A stretch of DNA of 64,000 nucleotides from Brachycybe producta (GCA_036925085.1 JAUPFP010000020.1:1810001-1874000); one strand, 5' to 3'; counted from the first letter of the stretch, positions 19,432-30,530 are shown. The notes: generated by a model from the sequence alone, not told the origin. Translations and numbers: made by a program.

Positions 19432-19974
19432 GTTGAGTTCAAAACTCGTGCAACAAAAAATCTTCCTTCGAGTGCCCAAAGTCGTACGCATAATTTACAA
19501 GTGATGTTGTATAAAAAGTTACTTGATGACATCACACAAAACATGTTGACAAAGTATGTTATTGCAAGACATTTAAATTTAAATTTGAAATTCTGAAGGT
19601 CAGTTCAGTTGCATTCAAAACATTATAACGTGAATACACTGGATCAGTTACTTGATTTACTGTTTGAAAGATTACAAGCGGTGCCTTATATTTCGAGTTT
19701 ACTCGTTGAATATGCCTTTCAAGCGGATTCTTCGACAATTGGAATACAACAGGTGAGTTACGATGAAAATTGGCTATATAGTCAGTTGAAGCATAGTTTT
19801 GCCTTTTGGAATGGTCAAAGAGAAGTTGGTGGTGTCGAGATCGAGGATATTTGGAAATGTGACACTTGCCCATACAATGAAGTCTGCGTGTGGCGAATAA
19901 ATCTAATTAAGAAATTTCCTGAGTATGTTGAAGATTGCAAGGAAGAGTCGAATGTAAAAGTTGCTGAATCTTGA

Positions 19975-20281
19975 AACACATTCCAAAAATGAAATTGTTT
20001 GTGATGTGAAATTACTTAATATTTAGAAACCATTTTACGTTTTTTTATTATACTTTATTACATAATTACAATGGTTAACCATGTCATCTTTTTTTTATTG
20101 CAAAATGCAATTTCGGCCAATTTTCTATCTTTTATAACTTTTTTGTAATTAAATATTAAAATGAATTCATGTGTTTTAATTACTAGATAAAACTTTTCTC
20201 TGTTCGAAGACGGTTGTTGGGGGCATAGACGTGCTCCATTTGATTTTGGCCAATAGGAATGCAGTATTTTATTCCCAATAA
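19975..20281. other. No gene seen
   Basis: AT-rich DNA downstream of EXO5. It may include the 3' untranslated region (aattaaata near 20150). No ORF, repeat family or RNA gene recognised. Confidence 0.4.
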
Positions 20282-20395
20282 TAGTGATGTGCGATAGTCA
20301 AAAATGATCGATAGTATTTTACACGACCGAGGGATAGTATCGATAGTCGCTTCGACATCGATAGTACCATTGATGGTTTTCAACTTTTTCCAATT
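20282..20395. mobile_element. hAT MITE fragment (TAGTGATG family)
   Basis: Starts TAGTGATGTGCGATAGTCAA like the complete element at 22434, then breaks off after gttttcaactttttcc. Confidence 0.6.
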
Positions 20396-20625
20396 GGTAT
20401 TTCCCCCAATATTTCTTTTACAAAACCTACTGAAAACTGAAAAGCCGTTGTTTTTGAAGATAAATTCTTGTTGATCTGAAAAATGAAAATGAATGTTTTT
20501 ATTGAAAATAATGTTAATGATTTAAATCATGCAACCCTGTAAAATGTTAACTTAAAATGTACTGTCTACATTATGAAGCCACATTGTCCCATTCACAACC
20601 TCTTTTAGCAGTTCATAGTATACTC

Positions 20626-20910
20626 AATAGAGTAGTTGGCTGTTACATCTGGTGTACCCCAGGGTAATGTGCTGGTTCCTCCTTTGTTCCTGATATTTAT
20701 TAATGACCTCAGCAGCACAGTTGGCAATAACTGTAGACTATTTGCTGCTGATACTCTAATTTACATACAGATTGATGGTATCCAATACTGTGAAACATTA
20801 GCTTTAGACTTGAAGGCAATTGAAGGATGGTGCAATACAGGGCAACTTCAGTTGAATGAGGAGAAGTGTAGTGTTATGAGGCTAACTCGGAGTAGAAATC
20901 CAATTGTATA
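20626..20910 (+). pseudogene. LINE reverse transcriptase fragment
   Basis: VTSGVPQGNVLVPPLFLIFINDL is the conserved RT block of CR1/Jockey-like LINEs. It is followed by CRLFAADTLIYI, where the usual F-A-D-D active site is F-A-A-D, so a catalytic Asp is lost, and then LQLNEEKCSVM. Only about 95 codons remain, with no endonuclease or 3' tail in sight. Confidence 0.8.
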
Positions 20911-21047
20911 TTCATTTTGTTTTTTATATATATGCGCACGTATTTGTGCTTGGCAATGCTTAATGCTGCATGTGGACTTTGATGTCCCTCTGCCATAGGC
21001 CTAATTGGCTCCTAGCAGAGTACTAATTGTAATAGTCAATACTCACC

Positions 21048-21941
21048 AAACTAGTATTAGCCCACTGGGAACTTCTGCAGACATGCGCATTGCCGTCTTA
21101 TCGTTTTACATAGCAAAGTGATGGCAAATGGAAGCAACTGTGCATCTATTGTATGTATCATCTTGTTATTTCTGCTCTAAAGCTTAATTTTCATTCACGC
21201 AATGTCGAGCGACCTACCTGGAGCGAGCGTCAGCACACATGTGCGTCTTCATACCATATACAAGCAACTATTAGTGACTTGTCAAAGCGTCGCGACTTGC
21301 TACTCGGTTGCCAAACTTCTGTTCAAACAGATGCTTCAGGTCGCAAACGTTTCAAGTTGCTACCCAACCAGCAATCAGAGACCAGATTTCGTTGCATATG
21401 GCATCTTCAACGCCATTTTTTAGGGCATCACACACCATGAAGACACCCAAAACATTTGTAGGTGCAGCACATATGAAGTGTGTCAGCGACTTGCTACTTC
21501 AAGTCGCTATGCTAGTCGCAGACGCTACACTCAAGGTAGAAGGTATGAAGTTCCCGCATTTGTGGTTGATTATCGAGGTGGCATGTTTTGATTGGGCAAT
21601 GCTCAATGAGCATTTTTATTTTGGCTATTCAGGGTTTGTGCCTTGTACGTTTTCAATGTTTTTTTTCTTCTTTTTATTGGGGGGACTTTTATTTAAGTTC
21701 GCATGCAACAGGCACGCAAAAAACTTCAAATCGATTTTATTTCAATATTTTTAATTTAATTTTATTTTATTAATTTTCGGCGACTTCCTATGGGTCTTAT
21801 AATGCACGTCTCATCGGCAGTTTCTATTGGCAATCGATAGATGGTGCTACTAACGCGAATCTGCAATCACTTTTCTATGTAAAACAATAGACAGCAGTGG
21901 ACATGCTTGCAGAAGTTCCCAGTGGGTTAAAGCTAGTACCA
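21048..21941. mobile_element. Terminal-inverted-repeat element, 0.9 kb
   Basis: Left cccactgggaacttctgcag and right ctgcagaagttcccagtggg-type arms (with one extra base at right), flanked by ctagtattag and ttaaagctagtacc. Inside are several gcgacttg/caagtcgc words. The open frames within are non-coding shadows. Confidence 0.6.
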
Positions 21942-22425
21942 ATGTGTGATGACCCCATCATTTTTCTCCTAGCAACAGTGCCTGTGACATCACACTCTGA
22001 CGTCATTACCTCTGTTCTCTCTTCTCTAGCCTCTCTGAGTTCTTGGAAATAGAATAAATGTTTCGTACATGATGTTGCTATGGCAACGAGAGCCATATAT
22101 ATTCTGCTTAAGGGTTAAACAGGTTTTATGAAGGCATGTTCTTTTGAGGCCGTTCTTTTTAAAGCCAATTAAAACTGAACACTTTGAACTTTAATTATTT
22201 ACTTTTCCAATTAAAGTTCTTGTTTCGTTTCTAACTGTTGTATTTTCGAATATTTTATTAATATTGCATAGCCCAATGTTGAGTATAGCAATTGAGTGTT
22301 TTTAATGTCTTTTCTGTGGTTACCATAGTTGCATTGGGACCCAGATTTCATTATTCATTTGCATATTGTGTAATGGTTGGCCAACTTATATAACATGACC
22401 AATGCTTGCATGTGTATATATGTTA
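21942..22425. other. No gene seen
   Basis: No feature recognised apart from ordinary AT-rich DNA. Confidence 0.4.
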
Positions 22426-22433
22426 GTGATGTG

Positions 22434-23019
22434 CGATAGTCAAAAATAAACTATCGATAGTATTTTACCGGATCGATAGATAGTATTGATAGTTTTCAAC
22501 TTTTTTCAAGGTTGCAAATTAAAAGCTACATTAAAAACCTGTTAGGCTCACAACCTGTCGTAGTAGTTTTACCAGTCCATAGACTCCATAGCATACTTAT
22601 TACAAACCATTACACCATTACTTACTAATGTTACAATACAAAATTATACAACGCAGTTTGAGTACACAAGGTATGCACATTACATTGCACAAAGTGCACA
22701 ATGTGCACAAGGTACACGTTGAAGTGAACAATATGCACATTGTGCACATTGCTCACGGCATACATTGTTCACAAGGTGCACAATGTGCACACAGTGCATG
22801 TGTACAAACAACAAATTCAAATAATTATGGCGCCATCTAGCATTCACTATTTCAGATACGTTATTGTTTATGAGACAGTGTTGATTTTTTTTTAAACTAT
22901 CGATAGTTCGTAAAACTACCTATAGAACTATCGATTTCTATACCACTCGATAGTTTGACTATCGAGTAGTTCACTATCGCGATATTATTCATATTCATAT
23001 CGCTATCGGAACATCACTA
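22434..23019. mobile_element. hAT MITE, complete (TAGTGATG ends)
   Basis: TAGTGATG at left and CATCACTA at right. The flanking 8-mers atatatgt and atataagt match at 7 of 8. Subterminal words are atcgatag and actatcg. Centre: gtgcac-rich tandem array. A second copy is at 42648-43339 in reverse orientation and a fragment at 20282. Confidence 0.8.
22660..22805. repeat. gtgcaca-rich tandem array
   Basis: Irregular units around caatgtgcacaaggt, about 9-30 bp, inside the hAT element; the other copy has its own variant (42895-43060). Confidence 0.6.
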
Positions 23020-24250
23020 ATATAAGTTGGGCTCTAAAGATATTTAAGGTTCCTTGTTTGATACGGTTTCAGCCGGAGGCTCTGCCCGGTTGAGAATCCA
23101 GTTGTCTCTGATGTTCAGCCAGAGGGACATGCCCAGTTGACTTCTCCTGTGCACTCTGTTAAAGGGGACTAGAAGCCGCATGCACGGTTGCACCTAGGTC
23201 GGGATCCATGAGAGTCGTCAGTGAGAGCAATTGCCAGAAAGATGCAGAAGAGCTGCTGATAAGGGCCCGTAGGACCAACAGATGAATGCAACAGACGGAG
23301 TTGACAGGACAGAAACGATATAATGGAACCGACACAATGTTACGATTCACGTCAGAAGTAATCCGGAAGCATTTGACAGAGAGGATAGATAATTTCATAA
23401 AGTAATACTCAGATCAATCTTTTCCTTGTAAACTTGGCTGTATTGTGGAAACTACCTGAGGTCTATCAATAAATGATAACACACGTGGGTTTGTTCCTTT
23501 AATATGCGAAAGGGGGCAATGCTCATGCTAAATACAGAGGGTCATTTGCATAGGCTGCGCTGAAAAGAAGAGTCGACAGCCGGTTCTCCGTCCCTTAGAG
23601 AAGCTAGAGGACTACCTTGTAGTGTAGGGGTAGTCCTGGTAAGGGGCCTGCCTGAGGTTATAAGAGTACGAACTGTCTGCAACATCGTCTGCTCTTTTCT
23701 AGCAGATGACACTTCAGCCGGTATTGGAAGTAGAAACCGTCTGCAAAATCGTCTGCTCTCTTCTAGCAGACGATACTTTGGCCGGTGGTACATGATAACG
23801 AAGGTAGCAACTTACAAATGACACCCTGCACTGCAGTTTAAGAGTGCAGAGAAGAAAGGGTTGTATATGCTGCAAGAATAAAATACTGCATTCCAAAATG
23901 AAATGGAGCACATCTATCCCCAATGACTACTGTTCGAAAAGGGGTTGTGTGCCACATACATGTATATTATGTTGCTGTTGGTTGAAAATTAAAGCTCTGG
24001 TGTCTAGAATCTGCAACATTGGAGCAAAGGAATTGATATTGTGATCGATCCAACTATTTAAATCAATACAAACATGGTTTCATTCAATAACGCCACTCTT
24101 GCATTCCGTACTGCCTATCTTTCTTACCCTAAAAATGATACAAATGTCTCAAAAAAGGTATGAAGTCCATTTCACGTTACCTTAATTAGTTTTTAAACAT
24201 AGTGGTTTATCTTTTTTTTCGTAAGAGCATCGATATATCAGCTAAATTGC
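23020..24250. other. Unclassified region with a 62 bp direct repeat
   Basis: No gene recognised. A segment containing gtctgcaacatcgtctgctc is repeated 62-63 bp later (23666-23727 and 23729-23790). An aataaatgataa stretch near 23470 followed by gaaagggggcaatg could be an LTR or 3' end, but nothing confirms it. Confidence 0.45.
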
Positions 24251-24625
24251 TGTAAAAGTGTAGAGCCCTTATTACGGGACTCGGGTCTAGATCCTTTTAG
24301 TTTGGGGCGGATACCACCTTATGCTGAGAGTGTATGTGATTTAGGCCTGACTCCGAATGGTGCCGGGGGTCGTTCCTTTTGATATTTCCTGTAAACGCAA
24401 TTGGCGAGAAGAGAATTTATGATAACAGGTGCAACAAATGCAGGTTACATATTTATTGCACACAACCGTGGACATACAATATATACAGAGACGAGTTATT
24501 TCATATTTCGATATCAGAGAATGGACCCCGAATCAATCGAGGCACGGACCTTTTTACCTAGAGCCAGGACAAAGCTAGGGACTCGCAACTGCGGAGGGGG
24601 AGCCGGAGGTTTGGGGACACAAAAA
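24251..24625 (-). mobile_element. Partial LTR related to 33150-33708
   Basis: Shares tgta-(n)-gtagagc, the two-part ggtgccggggg block, the atatcagagaatgg block and the cctag(ag/gg)cc block, in the same order as the LTR of the reverse-strand gypsy element. Right end not definable. Confidence 0.55.
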
Positions 24626-24816
24626 ACTAAATGAATCATTAAATCAAAAATCATTAAATAAATCGATTTAACAGCCATTTAATTTGCTTTTTAGATCTTC
24701 ATTTCTTTAATATCATAAAATACATAATGTGTGAAGGTAAAACTAGACAATTGTAGAAATGTGTAACATCGAACCGGTCCTTTAATATTATTTATTATTC
24801 AATAGAAGCTCTTATA

Positions 24817-25587
24817 CAGGGTGGGTCATACGTCACCGTACACTTAGATTATATCATTTATGTAATTTATAATTACTTAGAATAACTTGGAATACCATCT
24901 GGTGACGCATGTGTTTTGCAAACATTTGATAGCAGTGACAATGAAAAAAAGAAATAAACACCGCGATAGCATGGGATCTTGGACTTCAGATGGCAAATAC
25001 GAGTAATTTTTGCGATTGAAGAGTGCTTAGTTGCAAGTGTTTGGGCCGCACACTGCATGGGCAGACATAATACCAGCGATGTTACATAAATTGTCGCAAA
25101 GGACCTGGAGACCTACATAAAGCCCATGGGCCGGTGGGCTTTGTGGGCATCACAGGTTTGGAAGGCATTTCATCATTTCTCTCATGGGGTTCTTTACAAA
25201 TGTATAGAACTGAACCACATTATTTCACCCATTAATAAAAGTATAACATATTCCTCACTGACCAATCAATAAAATAAACATATTAAAGCCATTAATGGAA
25301 CAGTTTCTTTTCTTGGTAAGCATGCGAATTTGTGAACCATTTAGTACACAAAGCCTATGGGGTGGTGGGCTTTTGGGCTGGGCTGGGCTGGGTTTGGATC
25401 GGCATTGTTATGTTAAAGGCTCATGGGCTTTGTGGGCCTCATGGGCTTTATGGGCCTGGTGATCTGGGCCCAGCATAAAGTCTCATGGGCTGGGCTGCAC
25501 TTCAAATTTTTACTCAATGTAGGTCTCTAACACAGACCCATTAGATCCCTAGGTAAGATGGAGTATGGTGACTTGTGGCCCACCCTG
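24817..25587. mobile_element. Element with CAGGGTGGG ends
   Basis: CAGGGTGGGTCATACGTCAC at left; at right the complement of CAGGGTGGGCCACAAGTCAC. The ends look mariner-like, but TA flanks are not clear. It holds a gggctttgtgggc-rich stretch (25110-25500) and no intact ORF. Confidence 0.55.
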
Positions 25588-25734
25588 GTTGACTGTTAAA
25601 TTTAGCTGTGACAAACATTTGAAATATTAATTGCACTACTTAATGAAGTGATATTTAAAAATTGTTCGGACATTTTAATCAAAAGAGAAAAACTTGAAAA
25701 AATCAATTGCTTTTTTTTAATGAAATGCAACTTT

Positions 25735-25972
25735 TTAAGAAGCAAGAATTTTATCCTTCATTTTTTTTCCTGGAGTAAATTTATTGTTGACTTTTTCAGT
25801 TTCATAGTCGATTTTTGTTTGTTGAATGTGCATGTATAGAAATGATTCCATATCCTCCTTGGTGTATGTTTTTCCTTTTGTCATGCAGCATAACAGGAGA
25901 CCTGTGAATGTCAGTACTCCTCCTACGAACAGTAGAATGCTACCAACAACTAAGCCAATATCCATCGTAGGT
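25735..25972 (-). CDS. Exon of a small single-pass membrane protein
   Basis: Unrecognised. On the reverse strand the exon follows acceptor tttcatttag and the first ATG is at 25965. MDIG is followed by a hydrophobic segment (about residues 4-27, LVVGSILLFVGGVLTFTGLL), then CC (possible palmitoylation), then a charged tail of about 48 residues. The stop is at 25735. It has no signal peptide; the membrane segment is almost N-terminal. It may be a last exon whose upstream part carries an extracellular segment. No family is assigned. Confidence 0.4.
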
Positions 25973-26273
25973 CTAAATGAAAAGCCATCAAATTAAATAT
26001 TTGAATTTGAAAAACTACTCATCAAGCAGCCAAGAAGGTCTGTGACAGAGGGACAAAAGTCTAATTGTAGCATGCAAAAAGAATTGTCAAAACATAAAGA
26101 TATAAACCCAGTAGCCATTGCAATGTGTTCTGGTGAAGCTGAAATAATGTATTGTCAGAAAAGTAAGAGCCCCATAATGCAGGTTTATGCCGCTAGCCTT
26201 TTAAGAGTATTTTCAGGTTGATTTCTTTAAAAATAAGATCTTTTTGGTGAGTTTAGAAATGATCCAACTTTAA

Positions 26274-26877
26274 GAGGCTACATCACATAATTACTTCAAA
26301 ATATCCCCACACAGAGTGCTAGCATCGTTTTTCTATTGAGCCTATAGACCCGATGTTAGAGAAGAAACGTTAGTTTTTAAAATACACAGTTGCGCAGCAA
26401 TGTTTTATTTTTCATATTTAAAGTTGGCCAATATTAAGTTTTCAAAGTGCAATGTGCACCTTAAATATATGGTAATCCAGTGATATATTGATAAAAAAAT
26501 TGGTAAGTGCGGTTATATTTTTTAAAAAAAAAATATTTCAAAATCGCGAATTTCAAACTTTTATGTTAAACTCCATTGAGTACGTACGCGCTTGTAAAAT
26601 ACCTAAAAATAATTTTTAAAAACCACAATTACACCACAGTGAAGCCAACACATTGGCGCACATGCTGATTTTTTTCTGGCTTTTTAAAATTTGTTTCACG
26701 TATTTTTACGAGCGTTTTATTTGATTTTTTTTCCTACTCAATGGAGTTGAACATAAGAATTACTAATTTGCGATTTTGAAATAGTTTTTAAAAATATAAC
26801 CGCACTTACTAATTTTTTGTCATTCTATCACTCGATCAGCATATATTCAAGGTGCACTTGCTCTTTAAAAACTTAGA
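26274..26877. mobile_element. TTAA MITE family 1 copy, right end lost
   Basis: TTAA at 26270-26273, then GAGGCTACATCAC. The right arm stops about 30 bp short of its normal end, just before the splice acceptor of the YqaJ exon. Confidence 0.7.
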
Positions 26878-26899
26878 AACATGATTTTTTTTTTTTCAG

Positions 26900-27229
26900 A
26901 TACAAGGACAGCTACATGTGACAAAACGAGAATTTTGCATTTTTGTCATTTGGACCACAAAGGATCTATATGTGGAGAAAATTTACAGAAATGATGATTT
27001 CTTGGAAAAACACATGAAATTACAGCTTCATAATTTCTATTACGACTGTATGCTCCCAGAAATTGTGGATTCAAGGGTGAAAAGATCAACTGTGTGAGAC
27101 CCACAATGGAAATTGGAAGCAAAAGCAGCAAGAAAGGAACAACAGAGGCAGTCATCCACAAAACAAGCAGCGAACACAGTACTTCAATGTGCAAAACAAA
27201 CTGCAAGAAACAAAAACGTTAGTAATTAA
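26900..27229 (+). pseudogene. YqaJ-type exonuclease exon with in-frame stop
   Basis: Starts after ttttttcag (26899). IQGQLHVTKREFCIFVIWTT carries the Q-x-Q motif and following strand of lambda-exonuclease/YqaJ nucleases, and FYYDCMLPEIV matches the family's C-terminal helix. TGA at 27095-27097 interrupts; the frame then continues 43 codons (DPQWKLEAKAARKEQQRQ...) to TAA at 27227, so the TGA looks like one mutation. The catalytic Asp/Glu/Lys exons are absent. YqaJ proteins in invertebrates are often encoded by DNA transposons (ISL2EU group is reported to do so), so this may be element-derived rather than host. The longer reverse-strand frame over the same DNA is a shadow. Confidence 0.6.
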
Positions 27230-27284
27230 AATTAATTAATTTCGTTGTATTCCAAGAAAGAAATTTTAAGGACTCGGTGCTCCC

Positions 27285-27415
27285 TAATCCTTCACCTAAC
27301 CTAAACTTTTCCAAACTAGCCTTTAACCTACCTAAACATTTCCTTCACTTAGCCTTTCCCCTACCTAGCAATTTCCTCACCTAGCCTTTCCCCTCCCTCA
27401 CCTAGCCTAGTCTTT
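27285..27415. repeat. Degenerate cctagcctttcc tandem stretch
   Basis: Pyrimidine-rich repeats of about 30 bp (cctcacctagcctttcccct), imperfect. Confidence 0.5.
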
Positions 27416-27676
27416 TGTCATGCAAACTGTATTGGCACATCAGCCTGCCTCGTTTTTTAAATTGACAGCTTGAAGCCTCTTAGTAAGTGTGTTGCAGAAA
27501 AATGTATTTCATACTGATGGGGTTCGTTTTCTAGAATTCTGCCATGCTGCTTTTGTCTTCCCATTATCAACGTTATCATTTCTCACTTTTGCGACCTGCT
27601 GTTATCTCTACATATATGTATGTTGGTCAGCAACAGCTGAACAACTCTTAATTTCAGATTCGTCCCTGTGGTCAAC

Positions 27677-27728
27677 ATGATGAATGTCACAATAGTCCTT
27701 GTATTTGCAACATCATGCATTTCAAACA
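27677..27728 (+). CDS. Candidate first exon encoding a signal peptide
   Basis: MMNVTIVLVFATSCISN then donor gtaagaa at 27729. A short polar start, a hydrophobic core and small residues fit a secretory signal peptide. No downstream exon on the + strand is recognised before the Helitron-like element at 27784, so the rest of the gene may be far away or lost. Short enough to be chance. Confidence 0.35.
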
Positions 27729-27783
27729 GTAAGAACACTCATTTGCATTTCCATTAGTTATGTCAACTTTATAATATATTATA

Positions 27784-28086
27784 CTAGTGAGGTAACCCGT
27801 CATAAATGATGGGAGCAAAATTCAAATGCAATTGTGTGCATGTACGTTGTTTTTTCCTTTTTTTACTCCTTTCATTTCAATTTCAGTTTCCCCCTTTCAC
27901 TTTTTCCCCTCCATGTTTCTCTCTCTCCCCTCTACACTTTCTAACCTTTCCCTCTCTCCTATTAAATATTATGGTCATATAGTTGACCTTGAGAAAAAGT
28001 GGTTCATTTATTCATTTAAATTTATATAAATTCTGACGTGCTTCAAGGTTTTTTGTGACACACAGCCACACACACACAGACCTGGC
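27784..28086 (-). mobile_element. Helitron-like element, type A, reverse strand
   Basis: On the reverse strand it ends in the hairpin around catcatttatgacggg and ttacctcaCTAG|T; its 5' end resembles CCAGGTCTGTGTGTGTG. It abuts a (TA)n tract and the cut LINE. Confidence 0.6.
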
Positions 28087-28087
28087 T

Positions 28088-28113
28088 TAATATATATATA
28101 TATATATATATAT
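28088..28113. repeat. (TA)n microsatellite
   Basis: About 12 TA units at the junction between the Helitron-like element and the LINE. Confidence 0.8.
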
Positions 28114-28871
28114 AATATTGAGGCCATCTTATGATCACTAACTCCTCCTGATACCCTAACATTGGATAAAAACTCCAGACTATTAGTCAGTACTACATCA
28201 AGAATTTTGTCATTTTTCATCGGTTTAGTTACAACCTGTTCCATAGAATAAGTATTCATACTGTCTAAAAATGAAACTGTTAACGGCCCATCACTGCCAC
28301 TGGTCACCGTATGCATTTCCCAGTTGATGTTTGGAACATTTACATCACCTTCTAAAATAATGGTTGGGCTATAGTATTTACGATGAAGAGTCGAAAGAAG
28401 TTCTTACACTAGTGATATTTGCTATAGAGGATCCCGGTGGCTGATAGAAAGAATATAAAAAACCTTTTTATCATTCTTTATCCTTAAACTACAACATAGT
28501 CAGTCTGTTTCAAAATTTGTTTCTCTGCAACTATGAAATATTTGTGAAATAGCTATGAAACCCTCACCACCAGAATGACCAACCCTGTCTACGGTACACT
28601 GTGAAACCATCTGGAAATATTTCCCCATTATTAACAGTATCATCAAGCCATGACTACCAAGAATTATATTGCAACCAGTCTCCTCTACTGCTGCAATGAA
28701 CTCAGGAACTTTGTTTTGTAGACACCTACAGTTAACCACCATGACCTTTGCATGTGAAGGTATAGCTGGAGTGGGTTTTCCTAAATGATTTCCTTCCAGG
28801 ACAGTGTTTGAAGAAATGATACCTGAAACATAGGAACTATTGCTCCCAGCAACAAGCTGTGGAGCATTCAT
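28114..28871 (-). pseudogene. LINE ORF2 endonuclease domain, 3' truncated
   Basis: The frame from 28871 reads VMVVNCRCLQNKVPEFIAAV and DRVGHSGGEGFIAI, the start and middle of an APE-type endonuclease. A second frame (28316 down) gives FLDSMNTYSMEQVVTKP and DVVLTN...GVSDHKM, its C-terminal S/G-x-S-D-H motif. Frameshifts separate them. The reverse transcriptase that should follow is missing: the sequence ends at the (TA)n tract. Confidence 0.75.
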
Positions 28872-28929
28872 ATTAGTATCAACCCACCCTAAAGCATTTG
28901 CACCTAAACCCCAAAACCTTACCCTAAAA

Positions 28930-30081
28930 AATGCTTAACAAAATCACCTATCTTTTTATCCACAATCCTACCATCTCTATAATTAAAATGAACCCCGTCC
29001 CTGCTCCAGGAACCCCTAAAATTGAGCATAGCTGCACTCCAGGCACCACCTTACTACATGCTTCAATTAATCTATCATTTACATAACATGCCTTACGAGT
29101 AACTATCTCGTCTATCCCACCTCTCAGGAATAGCACAAACTTTAACAGTAACTCCGGCCCTACAACGTAAAGTATGCTTTGCTAAGTCAGCTAGCCCATC
29201 TAAAACTTCCCCACCAAACTGTCTACACACATCATTAGTCCCCACTTGCAGAACAACTAAGACCTTTTCCGCTTTTTCCCCACATACCGTTCTCTTGATA
29301 CGTTCCTCAACATCTTTAATCTGAGCCCCTGGTAAACAAGCTACACTCACTTTTCCTCTATCTTCACCCGCCACCCACTTATCAAGCTTTTTGACATTAC
29401 TATCACCTACAAAAATTACTGATCTGCTCTGCACCCCTTTGAAAATAACCCCATCTTCATTTCTTTTCTCAGTTTTACTAACATTCTTACCCTCTCTAGC
29501 ATCATTTTTCGTACCCTTGCTAACACCCTTCTTACCCTTACTAATACCTTGCTTCTTACCCTTACTAATACATTGCTTCTTACCCTTGCTAACACCCTCC
29601 TGAGCTGCATTTACATTTACATTTTCTTAGACTTCCCAGACCACTTGCACCTCTGCTCTACATTTACTCTTTCTACTACCTCCACAGATCCCACTGATAA
29701 TTCCCTAAAAACATTAAACATGTTCTTTACTGGAGTACATTCTGAAGCTAGAGCTGGCCTAACCTACTCTCTTTTTCTAAAACAACTCCCCAACCTACAC
29801 CCCCAGTATTATGCTTAAGGGGTGTAGCAAGAGGCACAGATTCCCCACTGTGAGAAGGGCCTGGCTGTGACTCAAACACAGCCAGCCTCTCCCTTAGCCA
29901 GCCTCTCCCTCAGCCAAGCCACTTCTACCTCAAGGTGCACCACCTTCTCTCTCAACTCATCTTCAACACCCTTCCCAGACTCAACCTGTTTCCCAGACTT
30001 TACCTGTTTCCCAACCTTAACTCTAACAGCTTCAACTAATCTCCCAACCTGAACTTGCTTCCCAGACCTAGTATTAACCAT
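28930..30081 (-). pseudogene. LINE ORF1 with SGNH/GDSL hydrolase domain
   Basis: Starts at 30081 (MVNTRSGKQ), followed by a coiled-coil-like segment (LREKVVHLEVEVAWLRERL). The next frame holds VIFVGDSNVKKLDKW, the G-D-S motif of SGNH hydrolases, and VLQVGTNDVC, the G-x-N-D block. A third frame covers the C-terminal part, where the catalytic D-x-x-H falls in a shifted frame near 28970-29000. ORF1 proteins with an esterase-like domain occur in CR1/L2-type LINEs. Frames change at about 29420 and 29130, so it is dead. Confidence 0.65.
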
Positions 30082-30216
30082 TCTAACTTTCTAACAAATT
30101 TAGTTCCTAAAAACTCTGAATTAGAAATTAGATTCAAAATAAAATGGCAATAAGAGAAATTTAAGAAGTTTGATTTGTATTTATCTAGTATGGCTTCTCC
30201 AAACAGAAATCCAGTT

Positions 30217-30530
30217 TTGGCGTCTTCAAAGCAAAACAATGAGAAATTAGCATTTATTGGCAAAACATTGATATCTCTCAAACCAATGTTCAGATTTTCA
30301 ATCCGATTACACCAGCATGTCCAGCAGGCAAAATACTACTAGATTACATAAACAAGAAAATCTGGTTATCGAAATAAACCTCCTAAATAATGTAGAAACC
30401 GATAAGTGGCGTCCCTAACAAAGAACAAAGATAAACAGCGCTTTTGGAAAATTAACAATAACTCCCAAACTACTGCTCCAATTTTCAAACCGATTTCACC
30501 AGCATGTTCAGCAGGCGAAAACCTAAAACA
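30217..30530. repeat. Two-copy direct repeat, about 188 bp apart
   Basis: ccgattacaccagcatgtcc (about 30304) and ccgatttcaccagcatgttc (about 30490) lie in matching contexts beginning ggcgtc and ending agcaggc(a/g)aaa. Diverged; no coding sense found. Confidence 0.5.

Larger units (their letters stand above)
17680..19974 (+). pseudogene. EXO5: Exonuclease V (EXO5/DEM1) last exon, split by a P element
   Basis: EXO5 is a RecB-family 5'-3' single-strand DNA exonuclease with a 4Fe-4S cluster. The exon starts after ttattccag (17679) and reads VFGAPFGLNVFVVGVIDE; in human EXO5 the block is VFG...VGVIDE. It stops at 17775 inside the catalytic motif, and resumes after the element at 19432-19438 with VEFKTR, the RecB-type E-x-K motif. 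Then follow QVMLYKKLLDD, a WNGQREVGGVEIEDIWKC block, and CDTCPYNEVCVWR, whose C-x2-C-x5-C spacing is that of the Fe-S ligands. TGA at 19972-19974 ends it. A further in-frame TGA lies at 19594-19596. Upstream exons (N-terminal half, first Fe-S cysteine) are not found. Confidence 0.85.

Noticed and set aside
22628-22840. His/Val-rich frame
   Set aside because: Translation of the gtgcac array in the hAT element.
25735-25972. FXYD ion-transport regulator
   Set aside because: The size and single membrane segment are suggestive, but the F-x-Y-D motif is absent before the membrane segment.
26946-27206. Reverse-strand frame with a hydrophobic run resembling a membrane protein
   Set aside because: It is the complement of the YqaJ exon, whose motifs and splice acceptor on the + strand explain the open frame.
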